Assembly: GCA_025057755.1 (NCBI GenBank)
Contig: JANWVC010000003.1
Location: 1 to 64,000, forward strand
Direction of reading: 5' to 3'
Length of the DNA: 64,000 bases
From: Limisphaera sp.
Lineage (GTDB): Bacteria; Verrucomicrobiota; Verrucomicrobiia; Limisphaerales; Limisphaeraceae
Numbering within the stretch: position 1 is the first letter of the stretch; each line of letters begins with the position of its first letter. Under the pieces are notes generated by a model, which saw only the letters and a program-made list of their open reading frames with translations, searched no databases and had not been told where the DNA came from. The position numbers were made by a program, and so were the translations under genes. Below are positions 1-9,349 of the stretch, piece after piece.

Positions 1-767
1 CCGAAATAATTCCCCGCCCCGCCGCCAGCGATGGTCGCTCCGATCACCGTATTGGAGACGAAGTTGCCCGCGTAACCGCCAATAACATTGGGGGCGTTGT
101 TGGTGTTCGGCTCCAGTCGCAACGCCCGCTGGTTGTTCACCTGCAACACGAGGGGTTGGTTGTCGGTCGTGCCCAGGAAGTGCGTGCCCGGTGTCGTGCC
201 CGCGTTGCCGTCGGTCTTCCAAAACGTCGTGGCAAACGATCCCGCGTTCACGTCTGCCGCTGTGATCGTGGCGTCGGCAATCTTGGCGCTGGTGACCGAG
301 CTGTCCTGCAGCCCCGCCGTGCTCACCGCGTTGGCGCTCACGCCAGCAGCGGTGGTCGCCGTGGCGGCCGCCCCCGCGTTGGCCGCCCGTATGGCGTAGG
401 GCGCGGACGTGAGTGGCTGGCGGGGACTGAGCGTGACGAAGCTCAGCAGGTTCGTGCGCAAGGCGATCTGCAGCCAGCGGGCCGCGCCGGGGAACTGGTC
501 GCCAAAGTCCAGCGACACGGTGAACAGGCCGTTGGTGACCCCCACCGGCGACACCGTGAGCGTGCTGCCCAGTTGGATGCCTCCCGAGGCGGCGTTCCAG
601 AGGCTGAATTGCATCTCGGCCAGGCCGGTGTAGGGGGCGCCGCCAGCGTCCAGCCGGCCCTGGTAGGTGAACGCCGTGCCCTGGGCGTGGCAGGTTGAGG
701 GTTGAGGGTTGAGGGTTGAAAAAAGCGCCAGCGCAAGCGCGGCGCCCATCTTGCGGTTCGCTTTCAT
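1..767 (-). CDS. Secreted FTYQGRL-type protein, C-terminus beyond window edge
   Basis: The frame is open from an ATG at 767 to the left edge, so only about 255 N-terminal residues are seen. It begins MKANRKMGAALALALF, a signal peptide with a likely cleavage after CHAQ, then GTAFTYQGRLDAGGAPYTG. This opening is typical of a family of large exported proteins known from Verrucomicrobiota whose function is not established. Further on come NGLFTVSLDFG, LSPRQPLTSAPYAI and FLGTTDNQPLVLQVN, followed by glycine-rich NVIGGYAGN and GGGAGNYFG turns like those before adhesin-like or beta-solenoid segments. The signal peptide is built on a 7-bp tandem DNA repeat (693-720) that stays in frame here. A frameshifted relative lies immediately upstream (827-1683). 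Export is well supported; the role is unknown, with surface or extracellular attachment only a guess. Confidence 0.8.
   Translation of the reverse strand, partial: MKANRKMGAALALALFSTLNPQPSTCHAQGTAFTYQGRLDAGGAPYTGLAEMQFSLWNAASGGIQLGSTLTVSPVGVTNGLFTVSLDFGDQFPGAARWLQIALRTNLLSFVTLSPRQPLTSAPYAIRAANAGAAATATTAAGVSANAVSTAGLQDSSVTSAKIADATITAADVNAGSFATTFWKTDGNAGTTPGTHFLGTTDNQPLVLQVNNQRALRLEPNTNNAPNVIGGYAGNFVSNTVIGATIAGGGAGNYF
693..720. repeat. 7-bp tandem repeat inside a signal-peptide coding region
   Basis: Four adjacent near-perfect copies of GGTTGAG on the plus strand (TCAACCC on the coding strand) encode the segment STLNPQPST of the signal peptide of the protein starting at 767. The unit is not a multiple of three, so gain or loss of one copy would shift the reading frame near the start of the gene. 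Confidence 0.85.
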
Positions 768-826
768 GGTTCAGTTCGATTTTGGGTTTTTGGGGTTTTT
801 TGTTCTCCAACTCCACCGTCCCAGCC

Positions 827-1683
827 TCAGGGCTTGAACAGGCGGTAAAACTTCGTCGGCAGCGTGACCGGCACGGTCACCGGATTGGTCCAACCACTGG
901 GCGCGTTGGCCCAGGCGCCGCTCGCGAGGTTCAGCCGCTGTTGCAAAACCGAGGTAATTGCCCGCCCGGCCCCACCAATGGTCGCGCCCACCACCGCGTT
1001 CGGCAAATAATTGCCAGCATAACCGACGATGACTTTTTAACACTGTTGCTGCCCGTTGGCTCCAACCGCAGTGCCCGCTGGTTGTTCACCCGCACCTTGA
1101 AGGGCTGGTTGTCCGTGGTGCCGAGAAAATGCAGCCGGGTGTCGTCTCTATGTTGCACGCAATCCGCCACAGCGTGGCGTCGAAACTGGCCGCATTCGCA
1201 CCCCCGCGTGATGCTCCATTCCGCAATCTTGGGCCTAGTGACCAAGCCTTCCTGCACCCCCGCCGTGGCCACAGCAACCCACAGCCACACTCGTGGCCGA
1301 AGCAGCCTTCCCGGCATCCGCCGCCCAAATCGCATACGGCGTCGCCGTGTACCGCACCCGCGGGCTGAGCGTCACAAAACTCAGCAGATTCGTCTGCACC
1401 GCAATCTCCAGCCACTGATCCGCCCCGGGAAACTGATTTCCAAAGTTCAGGGTCACGGCAAACACGCCATTGCTGACCCCCACCGGCGACACCGTGAGCG
1501 TGCTGCCCACCCGGCTGCACCCCCCGCTGGCCGCGTCCCAGAGACTGGACTGCATTTTAGCCAGTCCGGTGTAGGGGCGGCCGCCAGCGCCCAGCCGCCG
1601 CTGGTAGGTGAAGGCCGTGCCCTGGGCGTGGGCACTGGCTGTACCCAGCGAGGGCTGGATGCCAAAGGCCACATCTTCCTCAT
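827..1683 (-). pseudogene. Frameshifted FTYQGRL-type protein with a different C-terminus
   Basis: This is a degraded relative of the protein starting at 767. The likely start is ATG 1683 (MRKMWPLASS), but the signal peptide continues in another frame as LGTASAHAQ, then GTAFTYQRRLGAGGRPYTG. Homology follows that frame to about 1290 (SPRVRYTATPYAIWAADAG), moves to another frame around 1150-1260 (FLGTTDNQPFKVRVN), and after about 1030 moves again to GYAGNYLPNAVVGATIGGAG. There it joins VLQQRLNLASGAW and ends in PTKFYRLFKP at a stop at 827-829. At least three frame changes are needed. The join between the GATIGGAG part and the VLQQR part suggests an internal deletion or recombination, since this tail matches the C-terminus of the neighbour ending at 5210. 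Sequencing error could explain one frameshift but hardly all. Possible bounds are approximate. Confidence 0.7.
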
Positions 1684-1773
1684 GGATGGGCTGACCTGCG
1701 AGGTAAATTGGCAATTCTCTGAAGGCATGGTCCCCGCTCATCGAAGGTTTTCTCGTTCGAATGAGTTTTTATT

Positions 1774-4700
1774 TTACGGAGCCTGAAGACGGAAAAAGAG
1801 CGCTGGAGCAGTCTCAACCGGCACACGGAATGTGTTGATCCCATCCCGGGCGACGATGTTGGTGTACGCGCCCCACCGGCTGGTACTGAGATCGCCATTG
1901 GTCCAAACCGTGTACCTGAGGCCTTGCAGACCCCAAAAACCGACCTCGACCTGTTCGCCCAAACGGCGCACAAAGGCAAAAGCCAAGGGGGGAGCTGCCA
2001 CCACGGCTGGACCAAACTCACTGGTATTACCGGTGCGCTCCTCCGTGGCCGTGGCGGCAAACCACCAACCGATCCAATTGCCGGGCACTTGAAGCCAAAA
2101 ATCGCTCCGACCGGTCTCGTCGGTGACCACGCGTTGTCGAGCCACGAGAATTTGGCCCTCTCCATGGCCTGAGGCATCCGGCTGCCTACAACGAAAGAGC
2201 TCCACCCAGTAAGCCTGCATGGGCGAGGTTTCCAACCGACCGGTGACCAAGGTGTCAATGCTGGTAGTAATCGCAGTCAAAATTGGGAAATTTTGCAAAT
2301 CGTTCGGACCTTCATCCGCATCCAGGGGATCATTGGGTGTGACTCCGGAGGGCAGGTCGTTCAAGCCCACGAGGTCCACGCCCAAGCCGCCGTTGCCATA
2401 AATGGAGTTGGCCTGGATCCGAATGCCCTTGCCAGTTCGAACCTCCACGCCATGCGCGGCGTTGAAGGCAATTCGGTTTGCCCATTCCAGCCGTTCCGGG
2501 TCTCCCAAGCGAGCCCCGGTGGTGTGGCGCAATGAAACCCCGTGGCCGCCATTGGGCAGTGCTCCAGTGCCGGGGCGGTCTGTGCCGACGAGGTTTTCAT
2601 AAAGCACTGCGCCGTCAGCCGCAAAGAGTTCAACGCCGTGCCTGCCGTTACCCGAGATCACGTTGTGCACCAGTTGGCAACCTGGCGCGCTACTGACAAA
2701 GACGCCATTTGTACGGTTGGGCACCGCCCGGAGTCCGGCTGCGTCTGTCCCCACATAGTTGCCTACAAGATGATTGCTGCGGGTGCCCGCACCCGTGGTC
2801 GGGGGAGCCACAATGGCCACACCATGACTGCCATTCCCGGAGACAATATTTGGCCAAGAGGAATCGCCCAAGATATTACCATGGGCATCTCCGGTAATGT
2901 GAACTCCATCTCCCTGGTTGCCGAGTGCAGCATCGCCGGAGGCGGTTAACCCAATGAAGTTGCCGAGACAAACATTGCCAGAGGCAGCCGGCCCGTCCAT
3001 CAGCACGCCATGGCCGGCATTGCCGGAGATAAGGTTGCGTGCTTGCGGCCCGCGGCCGCCAATTTGGTTCCGCGCGCCCCGGATTCGCACGCCAGCCAAT
3101 TGATTGGGAATGGAGGATGTCCCAAAAAGATCGGTGCCGATAAAGTTGTTCTGAACATGATTGGTTTCGGCTTCCACGAGCACGCCGGGTCCATCGTTGC
3201 CGGCAATTAAATTGCCCGCGCCCAGGGGCCCGGCACCAATCCAATTGCCGGGCGACGCCACACGAAGTCCGCCCGCAGCATTTGCCAGCGCGGTCCTGCC
3301 GCCGGCCCGCGTGCCAATGCGGTTGCCGAAGATTTCATTCGAACCGGGTTCGACGCCGTTGCCCCCCACCAGCTCCACACCAAATCCGCCATTGCCGGAG
3401 ATCAGGTTGCCCTCGCCCGCATCACGTCCTCCAATGCGATTGGAGGAAGCGCCTTCCGAAATCCGGACACCACTCTGACCATTGCCCCGCTCGGGAAACA
3501 ACGGCTGCAGGTAAGGCAATCGTTTTGTGCCACTAATGTCCGGACCGATGATATTACCGCGGACGCGATTCTGTTTGGTGCCGGAGCCTGTGATGTGGAC
3601 GCCGTGATTGTGATTACCCGAGATCACGTTTCCTTCACCGGGAGCTGGCCCGCCGATGTCATTATCATGGGCGCCGTCACTCAGATGGACGCCGTCCCCC
3701 ACGCCGGCAAAGGTGCCGTTGGGCAAGGCCTCGCCTCCCGTGATGTCGGTGCCGATCAAGTTCCCCAGCACCCGGTTGCGCTCGGTCTCCCCGCCCCACA
3801 GGGCGATGCCGTGAATCCGGTTGTTGGCGATGAGATTCCCTTCCCCCGGATTTGCCCCGCCGATCCTATTGTCCCGCGCCCCATTCCGCAGGAGCACGCC
3901 ATAGTGATTGCCGCTAAATTGCAGGAGCCCGAAGGGAAGATGGTGAGTGCTGCCGGCTGTTCCGTCCGGATGGGTACCAATCCGGTTGCCGAGCACACGA
4001 TTGAAAGACGATTGGGGTCCCTCAATCCGGATGCCAGAACCTCCTCCCACAATCACATTGGCTTCGTCGGCCGCGGGCCCGCCGATCTGATTGTAAGCCG
4101 CGTCTTCCAACACCACGCCGGAACTGACACCTTCAACGGACAGTCCACACGGAGTCCAACCCTGCGCAACGCGACAGAAAACCTCCGGAGGCACCAGACC
4201 AAGCCAGTTGCCCAGGACCGCATTGGAATGAGCATTTCGTAACAAGACGGCACCCTCTAGATCGTGCATCCCGCCTCCCGGCTGTGGCGGGGGCACGCCC
4301 ACGCCAGCCAGGTAATTCCGGGCGCCCGCAGATGAGCCTCCCACTCGATTTCCATGGCTTCCCTCGAGAACCACACCCGGTCCTTGATTGAGGAACGCCG
4401 CCGGGGCCAGCCCGGGCAAACCAATAAAATTGCCTTCAACAACGTTTGAGACCGAGTTCAGAAATCGGATCTGCCAGGCAGTATTGTCCGAGATCAGATT
4501 CCTGTGACTCGGATCGAGTCCGCCTATCCGAACTGCCCGGCCGTTGGTCACCGTAATGCCGCCCCAGTTGGGTTCGCCCAGAGATGTGGAGGCATCCACG
4601 CCGATCACACAACTTTCGACCACTACGTTCCGGGCATCCGCCACGAAAATTGCGCTGCGCAGGTTGGTCATATTACCGCCGGGGCTAAACATCACCAGAC

Positions 4701-5151
4701 GTAGTCCACGGATCGTAACGAAGTCTGCCCGCACTTCCAAACCGTGCATACGGGGTTCAGCCCCGGGCCCCTCCGGGCCGCCCGAGCCGGGGCCTCCGCC
4801 ACCGCCAGCATGGGTCGGAATGCCATGGCCGTTCAACGTTACCAGATTGGTGGCATTGAAGCCCTGCAGCAGGGAGTTTGGCGCACTGCCGGGTTGGGTT
4901 AAGCCGTCAATTGTGAGGGCATCCGTGATCGCGGGTAAACTACTGGCCAGCATGATGACATGCACCACATTCGAGGGCGGAATGTTGAACTGAATCACAT
5001 CGTGACCCGGGTTGGCATTGGCGGTCAGAATGGCCTCGCGGAGCGAGCCGGGGCCTGAATCTTGGGCAGTCGTCACAACCAACGTCGCCGCCGAGGAGGA
5101 AGTCATCCCCACTACGATGAGCAAACCTGCCGCATAAGCCACGGTTTTCAT
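1774..5151 (-). CDS. Large secreted right-handed beta-helix repeat protein
   Basis: 1125 residues from ATG 5151. The frame stays open further upstream, but the signal peptide (MKTVAYAAGLLIVVG...SSAA) begins at this ATG, which decides the start. After the signal comes TLVVTTAQDSGPGSLREAI, the usual opening of secreted parallel beta-helix proteins. Most of the rest is repeats of the form NxIGGxxPGEGNLISGN alternating with NFIGTDxxGxxxLPN; about nine IGG-type copies can be seen at a spacing of very roughly 60-90 residues. Such repeats form coils of a right-handed beta-solenoid, as in pectate-lyase-like folds and adhesins. The C-terminal 60 residues are not repeats and end TAPALFFRLQAP, a variant of the tail shared by several exported proteins here. 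No catalytic motif was recognised, so enzyme versus adhesin stays open. Confidence 0.88.
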   Translation of the reverse strand: MKTVAYAAGLLIVVGMTSSSAATLVVTTAQDSGPGSLREAILTANANPGHDVIQFNIPPSNVVHVIMLASSLPAITDALTIDGLTQPGSAPNSLLQGFNATNLVTLNGHGIPTHAGGGGGPGSGGPEGPGAEPRMHGLEVRADFVTIRGLRLVMFSPGGNMTNLRSAIFVADARNVVVESCVIGVDASTSLGEPNWGGITVTNGRAVRIGGLDPSHRNLISDNTAWQIRFLNSVSNVVEGNFIGLPGLAPAAFLNQGPGVVLEGSHGNRVGGSSAGARNYLAGVGVPPPQPGGGMHDLEGAVLLRNAHSNAVLGNWLGLVPPEVFCRVAQGWTPCGLSVEGVSSGVVLEDAAYNQIGGPAADEANVIVGGGSGIRIEGPQSSFNRVLGNRIGTHPDGTAGSTHHLPFGLLQFSGNHYGVLLRNGARDNRIGGANPGEGNLIANNRIHGIALWGGETERNRVLGNLIGTDITGGEALPNGTFAGVGDGVHLSDGAHDNDIGGPAPGEGNVISGNHNHGVHITGSGTKQNRVRGNIIGPDISGTKRLPYLQPLFPERGNGQSGVRISEGASSNRIGGRDAGEGNLISGNGGFGVELVGGNGVEPGSNEIFGNRIGTRAGGRTALANAAGGLRVASPGNWIGAGPLGAGNLIAGNDGPGVLVEAETNHVQNNFIGTDLFGTSSIPNQLAGVRIRGARNQIGGRGPQARNLISGNAGHGVLMDGPAASGNVCLGNFIGLTASGDAALGNQGDGVHITGDAHGNILGDSSWPNIVSGNGSHGVAIVAPPTTGAGTRSNHLVGNYVGTDAAGLRAVPNRTNGVFVSSAPGCQLVHNVISGNGRHGVELFAADGAVLYENLVGTDRPGTGALPNGGHGVSLRHTTGARLGDPERLEWANRIAFNAAHGVEVRTGKGIRIQANSIYGNGGLGVDLVGLNDLPSGVTPNDPLDADEGPNDLQNFPILTAITTSIDTLVTGRLETSPMQAYWVELFRCRQPDASGHGEGQILVARQRVVTDETGRSDFWLQVPGNWIGWWFAATATEERTGNTSEFGPAVVAAPPLAFAFVRRLGEQVEVGFWGLQGLRYTVWTNGDLSTSRWGAYTNIVARDGINTFRVPVETAPALFFRLQAP

Positions 5152-5209
5152 GCCTTGATTCGAGGAGTGGTTTTGATTTGGGAAATGTTCTGAACGCGCA
5201 ACAAAACCC

Positions 5210-5641
5210 TCAGGGCTTGAAGAGGCGATAGAATCGCGCCGGAAACGTGGTCGGCACGACCACCGGATTGGTCCAGCCACTCAGTGCGTTGGTCCAAGCA
5301 CCCTCCGACAGGCTCATTCGCTCTTGAAGAACCCAGTTCGTCCCGGACGCAGGCGCCCACGAAATCTCCGCAAGACCCGGGGCAACCAAGGAGATCGTCA
5401 GTACGGGCGCCCCGGGGGTCTGCACAGCCTGCGGTAGAGCCCAAAAGCCACCCATCACAGAGAAAACCCCGCCGGTCAGCGGCCCGCCAGCGTCCGGCTG
5501 ACCGACCGTCCCGCTGACGGTGAAAACGCCTCCGGTGCTCACCCCGCCTCCTCCACCGATCGTTTGCCAGGGAATCGCAAAAGATTGCCCTCCAAATCCT
5601 AATCCTCCCGCCACCAGCCAAAGACAAACCGCCGCAATCAA
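5210..5641 (-). CDS. Small secreted protein of the GGGGxSTGG / GQPDAG family
   Basis: About 143 residues if translation begins at TTG 5641 (LIAAVCLWLVAGGLG, a signal peptide). No ATG lies close upstream in frame, and the next ones (around 6000) would leave a hydrophobic signal buried inside the protein, so the start is uncertain. The mature part reads IPWQTIGGGGGVSTGGVFTVSGTVGQPDAG and then GGVFSVMGGFWAL (split here for length), a conserved block I recognise from exported verrucomicrobial proteins of unknown function. The rest is one beta-sandwich-like segment (VLQERMSLSEGAW, TNPVVVP) ending FPARFYRLFKP. This tail is almost the same as that of the frameshifted gene ending at 827. It lies just upstream of the beta-helix gene on the same strand, 58 bp away. 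Confidence 0.7.
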   Translation of the reverse strand: MIAAVCLWLVAGGLGFGGQSFAIPWQTIGGGGGVSTGGVFTVSGTVGQPDAGGPLTGGVFSVMGGFWALPQAVQTPGAPVLTISLVAPGLAEISWAPASGTNWVLQERMSLSEGAWTNALSGWTNPVVVPTTFPARFYRLFKP

Positions 5642-7294
5642 GTTCCAACAAACGGGTTTTGTCCGCGCGCCAGATTGCTGCGAAGCCCGCCAAGCGGATC
5701 TACCGGCAAGCCACTCGAGCAACAATCGGCCCGGGTGCGCCGATCCATGAAAACCACGCGTCGGAAGCAGACCCACATGCTGCCAACCGAAGCGTCCCAA
5801 GCTGCCGAAAACACCTGAACAATGCTCACGATCCGTGCTCATAGACGTGGTCATCCTGAGTTGCCCGCCGACACACCTTGAAAACGCCCCCGGGAAGAAT
5901 TTGCTTCTGATTTTGATCCCCCACCCCCCATCACCTCCCCCATGAGCAAAAGAGTCGGAAGGCAACCTCTGAAATCTCCCCTCGGCAGGACTGGTCCCAA
6001 AGCTCCATTTTCTCGGCCACACCTTGCTGCGCCGATCGAGCTCAAATCGTTTGAACACACGCCGACCCTCTGGAACACCAAAAACCTCCCGATTTAGGTA
6101 AAGAAGCATTCTTCGCCCACACCACATTCTGGGATATAAAAGACCGTCATGCCTTCATGGCAGGCCGTCGCAGGGGCAATGCCCACCTCCTCTGTCTTAA
6201 CTGATACATCGTGAGGGGTGACTTTGCCGCAAATGCCCCAAGCCTTGATAAATGCATGCTCAGCGACTCGATGCCAAATTCCCGACCAACTAACTCCAAG
6301 CACATCCCATGCTCCCTCATCAAAAGCAGCCCGCACAGGCTCCATACGATAACCATCGGTTCTTTGAGCCAAGCATGTGCCGGCCCACGGAACATCACAC
6401 TGCTCCCGTCGCGCAGACAGAGGCAGGCAACGCTCTGTGTCCAACCGACCGAGAATCGAATGAGACCAACAGCTGTGCAGGCCAACAACCCAAGGAAGGA
6501 AAGACAGCCGCCTGAAAGCCCGGATCGCCTGAAATCGCACCGATCCTCGCGCCAGCGGCCCTGCATGTGATTGCACTTGTCTCGTCGGCCGAAACCAACC
6601 GAGCTCGGACCATCGCCCAAGGCATTCAGAACTTGTGCGCCATTCAACACAAGACTCCGAAATTCCTCCTTCTTCGTTGCAACGGCTCTGAGGGCACCAG
6701 ATGCAGAGAAATCTGCCGCGCATCCCTCGCCTTTGACCCATGGTGGCCCTGTGCCCTCCTAAGAACCGATCGCGCTGCATTTGCGGAAACGACAGATCCT
6801 GGTTTGTCGTTTTTTGCTGATCTGAACCATTCATCGTAGTCAAGGACCTCTGCTCATGGCCCAAGCTTTCTCAGGAGCCCTCGGTCCCCAAGGCCCGGTA
6901 GGAACTTGTGCGCGGCACCTGAAAAACCAAGGATAGTTGATAAATGATCTCAGGAATACTTATGTATAAACTTCAGCTTCCAGTCAACCAACCAAGTTCC
7001 TTAGCACGTCTACACAAACATGATTCTATCCGGGCCCCAAAACCGCTGACTATTTCCAAAAAATACGGAGGGAATCCGCAGTTAACCCGATAACCCGCTC
7101 CATGTTTGGACGGGTTCCGGGCTTCAGCAGGCTGCATACTTGGCCTGATCTCCGCCTCCGAGCTTGATCAACATGGACGATGCCCTTCAAAACTGGCAAG
7201 TAACTAAAGGCAGAGCGACGGGGGACAGGAGGCGCACCTGCGGTGAACAGTCGCCGAACACCATCGCATTCTGGGGTCTTTGTCTTTCGGCGCG
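5642..7294. other. 1.65 kb without a recognisable gene; unassigned open frame 6094-6864
   Basis: I could not identify a gene here. The longest open stretch is on the minus strand at 6094-6864 (256 codons), but its translation is rich in Trp, Cys and Arg, has no recognised motif or signal peptide, and overlaps competing open frames on the same strand. One of these (6395-6625) has a more ordinary composition. The picture fits a decayed gene with several frame changes, or non-coding DNA. At 6900-7050 the sequence becomes AT-richer than its surroundings. Confidence 0.4.
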
Positions 7295-9349
7295 TCAAGG
7301 CGCAAGCTGTTTCATGTGCACCTGCCCGGCCGTGTTGGTCATCACCACCCACAGAATGCCGTTGACATTGACAAACGCCCAATTTGTCCGCCCGCCGGGG
7401 CCCACGGTGCTCACGGGCATTTGACCCCAGGGAACGTCGCTTACCGGGGCAAGCGCCAACACATTGGTGGCAAACAAGGGACCAGTTTCTAAACGTGCGA
7501 ACGAGCTAGGACCAAACGTGTCCCCGCTGGCGAAGGCCAGGCGACGCCGCTCCACATTGGTGGATGTGAAATAACCATAAAACCAGACTTCGTCCGAGCC
7601 GAGCCCCACCTCCTGCTGCGGATTCAATTTGACGCTCAGCCGGCCGCGCGCGTGCAAACTGGGTGCGGGCAGCTCTGCCGCAGCATGACTCAGACCCATC
7701 GTAGCACTCCGATACACCCAGCCGGCTGAGGATCGCGACCGCCAAAACCCGTGACCGGCGTTGGAGAAAAGCCGGGCGTTGGGGCTCTCTGCCTCCAACC
7801 AGAGCGTTCCCATTGACCCATCAGGCGCCACGTGGTTCCGCCAGTCCAAGGGAAAGGGCGCCAGGATCGTTAGGTGAAGCTCCGTCCAGGGACCTTTGCA
7901 CAAAACCATCGCGTTGCTGTTTCCGCCCACGACAATCCGACCTCCGATGAGATTTAGAGTTCCGCTGACGTCGGTTACAAACAGATTGGTCGTGGCGAGA
8001 TGTCGCTCCACGTTGTTGTTGATGAAGGTAACCGTACCACCCCCTCCGCCGAGGATCACCGGCCCCACATCTCCGATCTCACAATTCTCGACAAGCAAAC
8101 TTTTCAAGCCAGCGCCAAGGATCCGAATGGCCGGGATATGACGCGGTCGATTCTCCGCGTCGCGATTATATCCCAGATTACAATTGGCCAAGGTCAACGA
8201 ATCAATCAAACCTTCAAGCAGGACGTTCGCGTGATTCTGGTTGTAAATGTAACAATTCTCGAGTCGGATCGAGCTGGGGCCCCACTGCGAATACCCGTAT
8301 CCAAATCCGCGGATACTCACGTTCCACGCCCGGAACTGCTCGCCATTCGCCGTGAACTGTCCATTGCTGATGGACAGGCCCACATTTTGGGCCGTTCCCG
8401 TGGGCCCCCATAAGGCCAGGTTCCAGACCCATTGATTATGAATGTAAGGAAAACAAAGGCCATTGTATATCTCAGAGAGCTGCACGATTCGGCTTGCCCG
8501 CGGATTCATCTCGTTGTGATTGTCCGCACCATCCCCCAAAAGGTGGACTCCCCACGGCACAATTAGATTGGTTGATACGTAATACGTTCCCGCTGGTATG
8601 TAAACCACCGTGCCTGCTCCACCCCGCCTGGCTGCGTCAAGGGCCCGTTGCAATGCCGCTGAGTCATCTGCCGTGTCTGTGCCCGAAGCACCGTGCCACC
8701 GAACATCCACCCACCAAAATTGATTCGTCCGGGCCACGCTGGTTGGCAAGCGGCTTTCTGGCACCGTTCCCCAGGCGAGGGCACCAGCATTCAAATGGAC
8801 CAGACCCGAGCCATCGCCGGAGAATGTCCCGCTCAACTGGACCCCTTGCGCCTGATTCGTCAGCACCGCAGGAGGCAGGTGCGTCAGCGCGAGTGCGCCC
8901 ATGACGCCGTGAGCCGGCACCTGGTCGGCACGCGCCGCACGCCACGCCTGTACGGCCCACGGCACGGCTGTCAATGGCTGACGAGGACTCAGGGTCACAA
9001 AGGAGCCAAAGGCATTCGTTCGAACGCCAAGCTCCAGCCAGGCACCTTGTGCGCCTATGAAGGCATGGCCGAAGTCCACACGCACTGTAAACAGCCCGTT
9101 TGTCACACCAATCGCATCATTCGTCACAGGTCCGGCCAACAATTGACCCCCTGCTTCAGCGTCATAGAGGCGAAAACACAAATCGAACAAGCCGGATGCT
9201 GGTTGCCCGGCAACCTCCAGGCGCCCTTGATAGGTGAACTCCGTCGGCTGGCTGAAGGCAGGATGCAAGGCCAACAGAGAAGTCCATATTGCAGACAGCG
9301 TCGGTCGTAACACCCCTGCCATCAACTTACGACCTTGCGTGCGTTTCAT
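7295..9349 (-). CDS. Secreted FTYQGRL protein with pectate-lyase-like beta-helix domain
   Basis: 684 residues. Residues 1-33 form a signal peptide (basic MKRTQGRK, hydrophobic core, cleavage near AFSQ). Residues about 36-130 are the FTYQGRLEVAG...LSPRQPLTAVPWAV module shared with the protein starting at 767. A linker with SGDGSGL follows. From about residue 212 the sequence has DVRWHGASGTDTADDSAALQRA (shown shortened: GASGTDTADDSAAL), then GTVVYIPAGTYYVS and VHLLGDG. This is the hallmark opening of the pectate-lyase-3 / GH28-like superfamily seen in polysaccharide lyases and phage tailspikes. The middle is a parallel beta-helix (LENCYIYNQN, LANCNLGYN, VENCEIGDV). Unlike its neighbours it ends VHMKQLAP, without the FYRL tail. 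Probable extracellular polysaccharide-active or binding protein; substrate unknown. Confidence 0.85.
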   Translation of the reverse strand: MKRTQGRKLMAGVLRPTLSAIWTSLLALHPAFSQPTEFTYQGRLEVAGQPASGLFDLCFRLYDAEAGGQLLAGPVTNDAIGVTNGLFTVRVDFGHAFIGAQGAWLELGVRTNAFGSFVTLSPRQPLTAVPWAVQAWRAARADQVPAHGVMGALALTHLPPAVLTNQAQGVQLSGTFSGDGSGLVHLNAGALAWGTVPESRLPTSVARTNQFWWVDVRWHGASGTDTADDSAALQRALDAARRGGAGTVVYIPAGTYYVSTNLIVPWGVHLLGDGADNHNEMNPRASRIVQLSEIYNGLCFPYIHNQWVWNLALWGPTGTAQNVGLSISNGQFTANGEQFRAWNVSIRGFGYGYSQWGPSSIRLENCYIYNQNHANVLLEGLIDSLTLANCNLGYNRDAENRPRHIPAIRILGAGLKSLLVENCEIGDVGPVILGGGGGTVTFINNNVERHLATTNLFVTDVSGTLNLIGGRIVVGGNSNAMVLCKGPWTELHLTILAPFPLDWRNHVAPDGSMGTLWLEAESPNARLFSNAGHGFWRSRSSAGWVYRSATMGLSHAAAELPAPSLHARGRLSVKLNPQQEVGLGSDEVWFYGYFTSTNVERRRLAFASGDTFGPSSFARLETGPLFATNVLALAPVSDVPWGQMPVSTVGPGGRTNWAFVNVNGILWVVMTNTAGQVHMKQLAP

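Noticed and set aside
5152-5280. N-terminal extension of the beta-helix protein
   Set aside because: It would overlap the gene ending at 5210 and bury the signal peptide; the ATG at 5151 is preferred.
5642-6127. N-terminal extension of the small secreted protein ending at 5210
   Set aside because: It lacks any signal or motif and would place the hydrophobic signal in the interior.
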